From Metarhizium brunneum (taxonomy: Eukaryota > Ascomycota > Sordariomycetes > Hypocreales > Clavicipitaceae), in contig NC_089423.1 of NCBI RefSeq assembly GCF_013426205.1, positions 868,001 to 932,000 of the forward strand: a DNA stretch of 64,000 bases, read 5' to 3'. Both the position numbers and the translations under genes were made by a program. Of this stretch, positions 9,512 through 20,158 are shown piece by piece. Position 1 is the first letter of the stretch. Each line of letters opens with the position of its first letter. The notes below the pieces were generated by a model. It did not search any database. It was given only the letters and a program-made list of their open reading frames with translations, and had not been told where the DNA came from.

Positions 9512-12477
9512 CATATCCTCGGGCTCTGGCCGCCGTACAGACGCCGGATGGGTTCAGTGATCTCCTCGCCGGGGGCACTGGCTTGTTTAGGTTTAAAGCC
9601 AAGGAATTGGCTCATCCTGGCCCCAGCAAAGTAACTGATGCGGGTGTCTTCTCCTCGGTCAAGGACCTTCAAGTCACAACGTCTGGTTCCGGGACCTCGG
9701 TGTGGGCTTCAAACACCAACAACGGCATTGGATACATAATGACGGACACTCACTTCGGGGTGCCCGACCCGGTCGCTGTGCAAGTCGTTCCGGACCACCA
9801 GGGGGGCTACTTTGCTCCCTTCAAATAGACGCCGTCGGCATGTGAGGCATTTGTTTTTGCTAATAATGTCGGCAATATTGCCATGCTGGAACAGGGCAAG
9901 AGTTCACAAATTTGGAAACCAGTCCCCATTATTCAGCCGTCCTTGGACAAGGTTATTGAAGTGCAGTCCTACATGACCCAGATTAAGCCCATCAGCGTAT
10001 TGGGAGCCCCCCTGCTCAATTATCCCGTTATTCTGAGGTCTTCGGGGGAAATGAGCGTCATTATAAACGGCCGCGGCGTCGTCGCCACGAACGCGGGCGT
10101 CGCCGTCATGACTGACCAAAGCGGCCTTCTTACTCTCACCGTGCTGACGGATGACATTTTGACACCTAAGTTTACCGTCACCGATGCTTTGCCTGGCTCC
10201 GAGTCGGCAAAGTCCCTAGCGGTGGACCCGGCAGACAAGATCAACCAGAGGTTATGCAAGCTTAAGCACAAGGAGGATCTGGACATCGACCTAGGGCCTG
10301 GCCAGGGGAAGCTGCTTGATGGTACTAAGTTGACGCCTTGAGAGATCGAAGATGTGGCAGGGTGCATCCATGAGGCCATGAAGACGAGACGTTCCTTTGA
10401 CCGAGGCGAAACTCCCTACACGGTGTCGCTGGAGGATAGCCGTGGATTTCATGCCTAAGAAATACTCCAGGGGGCGGAGAAAGGGGTTAAATATATGCTG
10501 TGGGTAAGTGGTATTTGTTCTTTCTGATGTGTGGGCAATACAAGTTGACGTCTTGGAGTTTGCTGACACCAGAACCTCAGGGATGGTGGCATTGGCTGGA
10601 AAAGCAGGTTGACAAGGTCATTTTATTCATTGTGAACGGAATGAACGTCTTGGTTAAGATAGGAAAAGAGATCTATCAATAGGTCATGGAGACAGTGGAA
10701 CATATAGGAAAGGTCCTCTCCTTCATCTTTAAGAAGATTATGGAGCTTGGGAAAAAGCTCGTCCGGTGGTTGGGATACCTCTTCGAATGGGGGAACATCA
10801 AGGACACCCGAGACTCCATTTTGAACATTGTCTAGGATGCCCTTGAAGAAGGGCCCGTCTTGTTGGATTCTTTAAGGTCAAAATCAAAGGACTTCTTTGA
10901 ATCCCTGAAGCATAAAGTATCAGATAGCCGGCCACGTGAGGCGGAGATGAAGAAACTGGATATCAAGGCGAACGACGCGTCGGGCTCAAAAGGCCAATCT
11001 AAGAACCCGGCAGGGAATTCCATGGCTGCAAATTGGGCGGCGTACCAGGTAAGATGCTCTAAGAGATGTAAACACAGGCTGACAGCGTTATGTAAAAGCT
11101 ATTGATTCGTTTTTGGATGCCGCTGCTGACACAAGGTGATGAAAATGTCAATAGTTTAACCACGGGGGCGGTCGCGATGCGTCCACCTTTTTGTCAGGAG
11201 CCGTCATCTCGGACATGCTGAGCCCAGCGGAACGGGAGCTGTTTGCCGAAGTAGATGAGGAGCTGAAAAGCATACAGGGAAAACACCAAAACGAGATTAA
11301 AAGTCGCAGGAAGCAAGTGATGGATGATTACGAACCCCGAGGAAAACGCTCTCTGGACGCAAAACAGGCTCACGACCAGGCGCCGACAAATTTCTTGATC
11401 GGCTGCATCGACAGCGTGGAGAAGCTGACTGACATGCTTCTGAACTTGATCAAATCAATCATCAAGACGTTCAACGGCATCATCACGGCGCCCATCAACG
11501 TCCCCATCTTCTCGTATCTGTACAAGACGTTCATCCGGCCGGGGCATGACCCGACCATCCTCGACGTGCTGGCATTGGCCATAGCCATACCCGCGACCGT
11601 TGTCGCCAAGATAGTGACGGGCAAGAAGCCGCCGGCAATCCCCAGGGGCAAGTTTGCTACCATTATCAAGAACCTGGCAAGCGGCAAGGCTGTGCCGGGT
11701 CCCGAGTTCAACAAGTTCGCCGCAAATGTCGGCGTGTCGGCGGCCACGATCGCCATACTCATCAGCATCCCGGAAAGCTTGCTTCCGGTATCAGCCGAGC
11801 TGACTGATCAGCACGACCAGCTGCTCTTTGTTGGTCAGCCTCGGCCGACGGCCAGCTTGGTGGCCCTCGCGGACCTGGAGGTATCACAATGTAAGACGAA
11901 AGGCAAGGTGACGCTCGACCACTTCCTCGACCCCTGCATCTTGATGTACACGCTGCACAGTGTCTCGCTCGGGGACAAGAAGCCCGGGTATACGCTGCGG
12001 CTCATCAGTTGGGTCGTGGCCGTGTTCAACTCGACGACCAATATCGTGCTGCACTTCATCACGGCGCTCACAAAGCTGGTGGTGAATAAAGTGCGTGCCG
12101 TCCTCGACGCCATTCTGCAGGCCGTCATCTTTGCTCTTTCCGTCGCGGTGAGCGTCTTGGAGATCATAACTCCGGATTGGCCCGGGAAGAATGATGGCGA
12201 CAGCGCGCTCGACATGGCGAGTTACGTCTTCATTCTTCTCGGCGCCTGGAGCGGAGCGCTCGAGAGGGTGATAAAAGGTTGCTATTTTGACCATGCTCTT
12301 GTTTTTGTTTCCCCTGGCTAATAGGATATTCTAGGGACGGATCCGGAGTTGGAGCTCCTTGTCAAAATTGCAAAGTACGCATCGTATGCTGTAGCTGGCA
12401 TCATGGTCGCCACCAAGGTTGGCATCCATGTTTCTCATGGCAATTGGACCGATATCCCGTTTCTGGGAGACGTGTAG
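9512..12477 (+). pseudogene. Large beta-repeat plus membrane-helix protein, five nonsense codons
   Basis: One frame can be followed for 3 kb: 9512-10503, 10581-11048, 11155-12277, 12335-12477, with introns of 77, 106 and 57 nt in consistent phase. It is interrupted by TAG 9826, TGA 10339, TAA 10456, TAG 10680 and TAG 10833. The text reads straight through each stop (e.g. YFAPFK/stop/TPSACEAFVFANNVGNIAML), so they are point mutations in a conserved frame. The N-terminal half has repeated beta-like blocks (LAAVQTPDGFSDLLAGGTG, GTSVWASNTNNGIGYI, VGNIAMLEQ) resembling a propeller. The middle is amphipathic helical. The last 375 residues include hydrophobic helices (about 11,440-11,620, 11,990-12,170, 12,210-12,260). 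Three TAGs are what CpA-to-TpA change of CAG would give. Family not identified. Confidence 0.7.
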
Positions 12478-12819
12478 GGAGGTATTTTTGCAGCGAGATG
12501 ATCGGGACATTGACTTATTTCGACACTCATTTGCGCCACACATTGACTCATTCTTGGCAGTAGCAGGATCAGCAAGCTTGGACAACCGGCCTTTCTTTTT
12601 CTTTTTCCTTCCCACATAATTCTATTAAATATAATCGGCGCCTTCAGCGCAGTTATAGACATGATCTAACAATACCATCACCTCTTTCGCTTCATCTCCT
12701 GTGAATTATCATCCATTATTGCGGCGTAGAAGCCACTTTGAGCTCGCCGTCGCTCGCTTCTGATCTCGCTGGCGATCGCTGGTGCTGTAGACGATGGTAG
12801 TTGATGTTGAATTGCTGAA
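12478..12819. other. Tail of the pseudogene and spacer
   Basis: A short out-of-frame stretch after 12477 (RDDRDIDLF near 12500) may be the decayed C-terminus. Otherwise nothing is recognised. Confidence 0.35.
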
Positions 12820-13076
12820 AGCAAAGTTAAACCCCGAAAGAAGCACTCCAATATATTGACAAATTTCCAATTGCTAAATTAGCCGCTGTGGCGCGCCATT
12901 TCAACACATCGCGAACCCGGCTGCAAAGACGACTATCGGGCGTTCAGCCTAAAAAGGGCCTTGCAGCCGAAAGCACCAAGCTAAGCCGGGAGGAAGAGAT
13001 TGCATTATGCCGCTACATCGACCGCTACAGAGCTGATCCAGACAAAGGGGGACCTCAATCGCACCAAAAGAGCTGA
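12820..13076 (+). pseudogene. DNA transposase N-terminal relic (pogo/Tc1-like HTH)
   Basis: The frame ending at 13076 reads ALQYIDKFPIAKLAAVARHF, then SRTRLQRRLSGVQPKKG and LSREEEIALCRYIDR. This is the helix-turn-helix Psq/CENP-B-type DNA-binding N-terminus common in fungal pogo-class (Tc1/mariner superfamily) transposases. It has no ATG in context and stops after about 80 residues; the DDE catalytic domain is missing. Terminal inverted repeats were not found by eye. Confidence 0.65.
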
Positions 13077-13389
13077 ATAAGTATCCTTGCAACGTAAAGC
13101 CATAAAGAATCGGCCCTTCACAACTGGAGGTATTCTTTTTGTAGGTGATAGACGTAAAATAGTACAATAAAAGAAGGATAACAGCGTTATATTAACACGA
13201 CTAGTTTAGTCCCAACAAATAGTCAATGGTATATTTCAAGATGCCTACAAGGCACTAAACTATACTAAAGCTACATATGTAGTCCAAGATGAGCTGCCTA
13301 ATGTATTCCTAAACGAGTGTACAAGCTTGACTCCATGGCAGCCCGGCGAAATCTTGGAATCTCTCAGTTTCAAGATGAGATCACATTGA
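13077..13389. other. Intergenic, nothing recognised
   Basis: AT-rich spacer 3' of the Cys-rich gene. No coding signal. Confidence 0.4.
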
Positions 13390-13703
13390 TTAGATCTCGA
13401 ACTCTTCTTCGGGGTAGAGGTGGTGGTGGCGGGGAGGGAGGCAGTAAGGGCTCCCATTCTGATGATTCATCTTGCACTTGGTGCCATGTTCGCATCTGCC
13501 AGCATACTAAGACTAATCAGCACATTCCATTGGCCATGTCATTTAAATAATATACTTACCACCCACTGGCCGCTGGTGCTGCAAACATCCCAACCTCGAA
13601 GGGAGTGCTCGCATCGATAAGTAGCTGGCTTGCACTCTCTCTCATAAGGCCAGGCAGCAGCGACGGAGGCCAGAGCGGCAACGGCGACAGTGACGAACTT
13701 CAT
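13390..13703 (-). CDS. Small secreted cysteine-rich protein, 86 aa
   Basis: Two exons, 13703-13560 and 13506-13390, separated by a 53-nt intron (GTAAGT...TCTTAG) in phase 0. The N-terminus MKFVTVAVAALASVAAAWP is a clear signal peptide. The mature part of about 68 residues has six cysteines (ECKPATYRC, DVC, RCEHGTKC, YC) and a His/Glu-rich tail (RHHHLYPEEEFEI). Length, signal peptide and six Cys fit a secreted effector-like protein of ascomycetes, probably with three disulfides. A TATA box lies about 106 bp upstream. No homologue can be named with certainty. The gene is easily missed because neither exon is a long ORF. Confidence 0.85.
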
Positions 13704-16392
13704 ATTGATAGTAGTGTTGGTGATTTCAAGTTATTTCTCTTTAGTAAAGCTGTTGTTGGTGAGAGTAAGAGTGAGAACGGAGGTGTCAGACTCGGGAGAT
13801 TCCTGCAGCTTATATAGATTTTATGCCTCCCTACTGGGCTTCACTCATCTGACACGTCATAAATTCTTCCTGTCATCTTACGTATACCCAGTGAATCACA
13901 AAAGCGCAATTGTGAGACAGGCGTCGTGGCGGCTTCTGCTCACATCGATTGATGCATCTTGTGGACACATGTGAGCTCAGCTTTGTTTGTAATGAAACTC
14001 TCTTCTGATCCGTTGAAACATTCTGATTGGACAGCATAAAGCACTTCGGCGATGAACTCATGCATTTCCCCCCGATGATCAGGACCAGCCTTGATGCTTT
14101 GCGTAGTGACCAGTGACCAAGCGCCCAATGCAGTCTGCTGTTTATCATGGGGTTTGTTGCTTTTAGCTAACAAAGTATACTGGCTTGGAACGCCTTGAAT
14201 GGATGCTATAGACTCGCCAGGCTTCGGAAGGTCGGGTATATCGAAAAGCATAATTTGTAGATGTCGGTCAATTGAATTTGTTTCTTACCAGTAAATGTGA
14301 TGGTTGGTTAGACGCGTCACTGTACAAACGGCCTTTGAGTAAAAGTCTTCGCCCCACCTTTCGATCTCGGCACATAGATGATGAATGAGGCTTCTCCAAA
14401 GAACCGTTATGGCGTTCTAGATGCCCGCTGTTGCGTTCCATCGAAATTCTTGTGGAATGGAAAATGTAGGCGGATGTGTGCAAATTAACATTCAGCTGCA
14501 TGTCATTAAACTTTGTCATAAGAGATTGCAACACTCCAATAGACTTTCGGTGTTATTTACATGGAATGTGTTGTTTGTATATACAACACGATGTAGAATA
14601 ATACCCCTCAAAGCTTAATTACAAGGGATGTCCCTTTCCGGTTTTAAACTTTATCGATCGGTTGTCATATGGCTGGCCACAACGTCATCGTTTTCTTTAA
14701 AGAAGAAACCACAATCTTTAATTGTTCAATCTACCTACCAGTAGTAATTATTCTTTACAGAGTCCTCACATCATTTCTCCGAATACTACGTTCCAAGACG
14801 CACAACTCACTTTCCAGAACCAACATGGTCGGGAATTCCTTGGACTCGCGGATTCTTGACCCATTTATTTCTATACATTTCCATGTTAAATACATTGTGG
14901 CGGGAGAGAATCTGGCAAAGTGGAAGGGTCGTGGCTTGTGCCCGATTGCAGCAAGTTGTTTTGACTCTGCACACACATTCCACAATTATGAATCGAAATT
15001 TCCAACATGGACCAAGGTGATCCACGTATACTCTATTGGGGGTGACCGAGATGTTCGGTGACTTGATATAATTCTCTGCAGTGCTGCGACACATGGTCAT
15101 TCAGCTGAAAAAATACGATCACGCGCCCAGAGCTCGTAAGTTGGTTAAGCGGCAAGTCAGTAAACAAGTTATCCTTCCATGATAAACGGTGTTTCCCAGC
15201 CTAATTCTCTAAGCTCTGAGGTCTTTGTTGATCAAAGCCCCCATCTTGCGTAACTTTGATATAGCCAAGCATGTAGAGGCTCACAGATCTCGCGGGGATA
15301 AAGGTACCTTGCAAGCCACTAACGCCCTGGGATAAAGCTTCCGCCTTGCGCCGTTGTCTGTACGCACGAGAAATTGAGGGAAACAGGGAAATTTTCAATC
15401 TAAATTCTGACATATTGAAGTCGACACTACTTTCTCGTGGTGGGCTGGCGGTGAGGGGTCAATAAAGCCAGGTAGCGGTAGCACTTAGATCTTGTCGTTT
15501 GGAATGCAGATTTGTTCCTTTAATTTATTTAACTTTCGGGTCCTCGGATTAGTACTTGCAATCGGAATATCGTTCGCCACTTTTGCGTTTCAGCCCGACA
15601 CTCCGATCAGACCTATGAGCACACAACCTCCGAGAGAGCCACAAACGTCATATGCTTAGCACCGAGGAGCCAAGCAATGGCCCAAAACAGAAATCTAGAA
15701 CCTTAGTCGTCAGTATTTACACGGCTTGTCGAGGTTAGACGCGTGAGAAAAATAGCATATGGTCGTTTACGATCTTGCGAAACCCTTTAATGTGGGAGAG
15801 CGGACAGCCTCGGAAGTGGAATGTTACTCTTGCCGCGCGTGCCTCAATTTGCCACATAGCTCCCCAGTTAAGAACAAGGCAGGATATCGAGAGGCGTATC
15901 AAGAAATAGGACATGTAAGCAGCTGAAAAGGACAAGGAATGCTGGCTTTTGTAATGTACGTCACGCCCGGCGAGTCACATTATGTGGCTGTCCCTTTGAA
16001 AAAGCGTGAGACAGAGAAAGTAAAATACTCAACGGCTGAGAAAAAAAGGATAAACCGTGTTGGTTCGTTATTCTTTGCCCCGATTTGAGGAGACGACGTG
16101 TACACTACTACTCCAATGTAGTCAACGAAAGCTCAGCACTTGCTTGCATCGAAAGCCCAGAACTTAGCCGCAACATGAGCCAAGGACGTCATGCGCGTGA
16201 CTTGCCTCTGCGACTAGAGGTATTGAGGTTTATAGCCTAGGCTTCAAGTGCGCATTGCTACAATTATCGGCACCATCACCACTATAACTCATTGCTCTTA
16301 TCTCTCCAACTTGAATTCGCCTTTTGACAGTTGAAGACAAATCTTTTCAATTGGATACTACCCAAACGACTTACCTGAGTCAAACTGTCGAA
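13704..16392. other. Long gene-poor stretch
   Basis: 2.7 kb without a convincing gene. The longer ORFs (minus 13940-14251, plus 14669-15061, minus 14807-15100) overlap one another, have no splice logic, and show no signal peptide or domain. No LTR similarity was noticed here. Confidence 0.45.
13809..13816 (-). promoter_or_regulatory. TATA box of the Cys-rich secreted gene
   Basis: TATATAAG on the minus strand, 106 bp upstream of the start codon at 13703, with pyrimidine-rich sequence between. Confidence 0.6.
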
Positions 16393-16917
16393 ATGGACCC
16401 TAGAACTAGCGGCGACGTTTCTAGTCATTACATCCTGCCCAATGCAATGGCGGTTCACAGCATCAATGACAACGGAAACACTCCCTCGAGGCGCGTCGAC
16501 ACTGTCCGCCAAAGTCAGCGCGAAACATCTACCCTCTTGTCGTTCAGGGTACCTCCACAGGCAGATAACAAAACCTGTACGGCGAGCATCTTCGCCGGCC
16601 ACCTAGGCAATGGCGACAGGGTCGGTGGTGGCAAGACGGTCGATATCTTCAGCACTAATATTATTGATATTAACAAGACCCCGTCGGGCAATATGCGCAA
16701 TATGCAGCTTGCTCGTCTGAGCTTCAACCCCAACAGCAAGAGGTTCGACTTTGTGAGTGATATGCCGTCGTCTATCCGACAATTCCAGGTCAGGGCTGGG
16801 GACCTTCTCCAATGGGAGATTGTGGCTGTTGGGACCGAAGACGAGGTGTCTATTGAGCAGGATTTTAATCAGGAAGGCTCGGGTCTCCCGGACGGCATGT
16901 TTATCGAGTATATGTAA
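16393..16917 (+). CDS. But2-C-like domain protein, 174 aa
   Basis: The first ATG of the frame is at 16393; the frame is open upstream to about 16324 without ATG, so an additional 5' exon is possible. The pattern is that of the fungal 'ubiquitin 3 binding protein But2, C-terminal' domain: STLLSFRVPP, then a Cys after a short gap (NKTCTASIFAG), a GGKTVDIFS strand, LSFNPNSKRFDF and the end block LQWEIVAVG...EQDFN...PDGMFIEY. The domain is a beta-sandwich usually found in secreted ascomycete proteins. Here no signal peptide is visible from this start, so the protein may be cytosolic or its first exon is missing. Function is unknown; the family assignment comes from remembered pattern. Confidence 0.6.
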   Translation: MDPRTSGDVSSHYILPNAMAVHSINDNGNTPSRRVDTVRQSQRETSTLLSFRVPPQADNKTCTASIFAGHLGNGDRVGGGKTVDIFSTNIIDINKTPSGNMRNMQLARLSFNPNSKRFDFVSDMPSSIRQFQVRAGDLLQWEIVAVGTEDEVSIEQDFNQEGSGLPDGMFIEYM

Positions 16918-17118
16918 AGTACCTACCTGCATTACAATATGTGTAGGATGGGCACTATAGGTATTAAATGGCTATATTTTGACGTTCGTTGACTTGAAGC
17001 CTCCGCAAAACGTTGTAGGTCGATATGGCCTCATCCTGTATCCTAAAACTGCTCGTGCCCTGATTATCAATTACAAAAATCGCGGCTGATGCCAAGCAGT
17101 ACCCCCAAAGACGGCGCT
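16918..17118. other. Short spacer
   Basis: Nothing recognised between the But2-like gene and the serine-hydrolase fragment. Confidence 0.4.
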
Positions 17119-17280
17119 ATGAAGCCACAAGATATCATCAATCGTCCCGGGTACGCTCTACCCGTCATCAACCAAATCTGCGGCGTCTCCGGTGTTCCTG
17201 GGACATCGATTGGCGTCCTTTATGAGGACTAGGTCATCTACACGACTCACATCGGCCATGGAGACTTTTTTATCTCTATT
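17119..17280 (+). pseudogene. Serine beta-lactamase-like hydrolase, N-terminal fragment
   Basis: ATG 17119 opens a frame reading ICGVSGVPGTSIGVLYED, then TAG at 17230-17232, then VIYTTHIGHGD in the same frame. This is the N-terminal strand of the class C beta-lactamase/penicillin-binding esterase family (a GVPG-SIGVL stretch followed by a two-strand turn before the SxxK region). The SxxK catalytic motif never appears, the frame ends by 17280, and the following 400 bp give only scattered similarity-free ORFs. A truncated, dead copy. Confidence 0.6.
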
Positions 17281-18736
17281 TAGGGTATTCTATGAGCCTT
17301 GAGGCGCTTGCCTGAATCCGTAGCCAGTGGGTGTGACTAAGAGAGAATGAGAAAATACCTTCTGAAGATTAATCTGTGGTAGCCGCAGCCGTAGTATGAG
17401 GGACATTGATGGTATGGCCCAGCCGCCACTGATGTTGCGACAGGGCTTTGTCACAAAGAAGGGTAGGGTATATGAGTAAAGATATTCGACTTCGGCTCGC
17501 AGGCTCCGTCGTAATTGAGGAAAATATTGCTTTCAGCAACCTTGATGGATCTGCGAGACTCCCAGCCTTATTCCACATTGAATACTGGGAATAGTAATCT
17601 TTTCAAATCCTTCCTACTCAGTTCTACAGTCACAGGAATGCCACGCATACGCACAGGAACGCGGCCCCGAAAGACGTCTCCTGTCGAACGCCTTGTATGC
17701 TCGCGCGGCATAGTTCTTCTTCGATATGTCATCTCAAAATCGTCTTTCTTTAGCATCGTAAATATTGCGTCAACTCATCATTTAGTTTAGAATGCGTTTA
17801 GCGACTGATTGTGGTGTCTTTTCCAAGGGGCGCTCCTCATACTGCAGCTATGGAGACATTTTGCATTATAATCAGCAATCTTGGCACTCTTCAAAAGATG
17901 CTAGACGGGGAACCGTCGCCCTTGTTTGTGGCTACCATGAGAATGAGCTGCTTACTTATGCTCTGCTTCTTCCAACCTGTGAAAGATGAAGCTTCCTGGC
18001 TGTATAAGTCATGGGCTCCACCATATTATGCGCCTTTGTTGAACTGCAACTTACTAGCACAAGAGAAAAAGCCATTTTCCCGTATAAAGCTGGTCATTGC
18101 GGGCGGTTAGGTTTGCTTGACCTTGTGGTCGGTAGACTAGCCGAATTAGGACGCCAACTTGGATATGACATGTCGTCATATAGCTAGAACGCCGTGCGCG
18201 ACCGGAGATCCGGAGCAACATCCTTTGGCTACTCAATATTGGTAGCAGAGCAGACAGCTACTAATTCGCCTTGCAAGTTGTCCCAGGTGGTTTTAATTTT
18301 ACTTGCAACGGGAGATACTATGTAGCTCTCAAAACATCAAGCAATGTAGGAGCCTCGAGGCAATGCATAGGTAGTCTATAGTAAATAAATCATCTACAGC
18401 ACGTCATCTAGGCTGCGCGGAATGGCCCAATTATCCCGGCCCGCTGCGTTCCACCCGACGCTGTGTTCATGTCGATCGCTGAAGCTGTTATTAAATGCGA
18501 GTTATCTCCGGTCAAGTAGGATCCAGATTATGCCGGAGAACCTCGGCAGCGCTCATTGTGGAACGTGAACTACCCTCAAACTAGCCAACTGTTAATCATG
18601 CTGTATTCAATGTTGGCTCTTTGCACAGCGTAGCAAGGCCATCGCAAATCTTCACACCTATGCAAACACCTTTGCAATTTTATTCGCGTATCACACTGCT
18701 GCCGAGTCTCTCTTGGAGCTACAGACAGCAGTCAAC
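17281..18736. other. Intergenic, no gene supported
   Basis: Contains several ORFs of 60-100 codons on both strands without support; possibly further decay products of the serine hydrolase, but I cannot show it. Confidence 0.4.
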
Positions 18737-19813
18737 ATGGCGTCAACACCACAAACAAATGTGCTAGTACGCGGCATCACGAAACTCCTGTGTGCCTACG
18801 CCGCACCGCTCCTAGATTCGCGGATCGAAGAATCAAGTCAACCCTTCACTGTGCCCGACATCATACTGCCACATGACAACTCCAAGTGGTGGGGTTGGAC
18901 ACACTATGGCGTGTTCATTACCGACCTTCCCGAGCCGTATCGCTATCTAAATACCATGACGTTCATCGGCGCGCCAGGCGTCTTGTGTTTTGACAACGAC
19001 TACCTCTCTGCCCCCGACGCACGAAATACGGCCACTGTGCTGTCATCAACCGCATATGGCGACACACACCACTACGAGGCCTATGACGCAGCGAGTAGTT
19101 GCGATTTTGCCGCAGATGGTTCCCGCCTTGCCTGGGGAAACGATCTTGTCATCACTTCCAACTACCCCAACTTTACGGTGGCCGGCCGGTATCGCCATAT
19201 GCAAGTCAAACTCCAAATCTCGGCCACCAAGCAAGTTTCCTGGTTTGTCCGAAGCCCTGTTTACGATCACCTAAGTCTGCTTGCTACGTATACTGGTTCT
19301 ATTACGGATGATCGTGGCACTACTGAGATTGCCGGAATGTGTACTGTTGAGTATGCCCGCAGCATGACTCCCCAGGCACTTAGTCGGCATCCCCTCCCTC
19401 CCCAACTCAAGATACCGGTGCACTTTTTCACCTACCAAATTCTTCACCTGGACAAACGCACTCAGCTGCTGCTAACCGACGTGCGTGCGGATGGCATGAC
19501 GTTGTGCAAGTTGGCATATGTTCGCAATCTCGACGGCGAGGCTCTCGTCTACCAAGACGTCGCGTTTGAGGTTCTGTCGTACCGCAAACAGCACGTCACG
19601 GATCCTCGAGGCCGCTCGATGCGAACCCCGGAGCGGATGCAATGGATTGTGCGTGACGAGGACCAAGAGATTATTAAGTTCGTTGCCAGTGTTGACTCTC
19701 CGCTACGTTATGGTCATGGCCAAGGATACGTTGCTTCGTATCAATTTACCGGCACGTGGCGCAACAAGGATGTAACCGGCATTGGCTATCTTGAGTGGAT
19801 TGATCTTGAATGA
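18737..19813 (+). CDS. 358-aa protein resembling DUF6670
   Basis: Single exon from ATG 18737 (MASTPQTNVLVRG); the frame upstream begins at a non-ATG codon. The sequence has no signal peptide or transmembrane helix. Blocks include WWGWTHYGVFITDLPEPYRYL, TFIGAPGVLCFDNDY, AYDAASSCDF, YRHMQVKLQISATKQVSWF, YTGSI and a final VASYQFTGTWRNKDVTGIGYLEWID. The alternation of hydrophobic residues indicates an all-beta, lipocalin/AttH-like double domain. From memory this pattern corresponds to the DUF6670 family shared by actinobacteria and fungi, whose function is not known; treat the name as tentative. Coding quality is good, with no interruptions. Confidence 0.7.
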   Translation: MASTPQTNVLVRGITKLLCAYAAPLLDSRIEESSQPFTVPDIILPHDNSKWWGWTHYGVFITDLPEPYRYLNTMTFIGAPGVLCFDNDYLSAPDARNTATVLSSTAYGDTHHYEAYDAASSCDFAADGSRLAWGNDLVITSNYPNFTVAGRYRHMQVKLQISATKQVSWFVRSPVYDHLSLLATYTGSITDDRGTTEIAGMCTVEYARSMTPQALSRHPLPPQLKIPVHFFTYQILHLDKRTQLLLTDVRADGMTLCKLAYVRNLDGEALVYQDVAFEVLSYRKQHVTDPRGRSMRTPERMQWIVRDEDQEIIKFVASVDSPLRYGHGQGYVASYQFTGTWRNKDVTGIGYLEWIDLE

Positions 19814-20158
19814 GCTGTATTTCATATTTTCGTCGCTCCTGGCATGTTTTGACATGTATTAGAAGGAGAAGCTTCATAATACTCTAGTAACTATTTTGAT
19901 CTTTTGTCTAACTAGACAGCACTATGATGCTATATAACTGGTACCGCTACCACGTAAATCTCTTATAGAAAAAAGCCATACTAGGTTACTGTACAGTCTA
20001 GCTAGCTAGCTCCCCAGTGGGACGAAAAAAACCTATTAGAGAGCTACCCATAATGACTATTACATCGAGGCTGCCATCGCTAGTCGACGCGATACCTGCA
20101 GACAGCAGTATTACAGTAACAGAATTTTCTCCTTACATTCTTCGATTATAAGCGGCAA
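19814..20158. other. Convergent 3' spacer
   Basis: 345 bp between two convergent genes. It holds AT-rich 3' UTR-like sequence and nothing else. Confidence 0.5.

Noticed and set aside
11370..12294. Minus ORFs of 126-136 codons
   Set aside because: Antisense to the membrane-helix part of the plus pseudogene; no motif.
13940..14251. 103-codon minus ORF with ATG
   Set aside because: Some plausible composition but no domain, no signal peptide, no neighbouring exons and an overlapping competing frame; too weak to list.
14669..15061. 130-codon plus ORF
   Set aside because: Overlaps an equally long minus ORF and has random-like composition.
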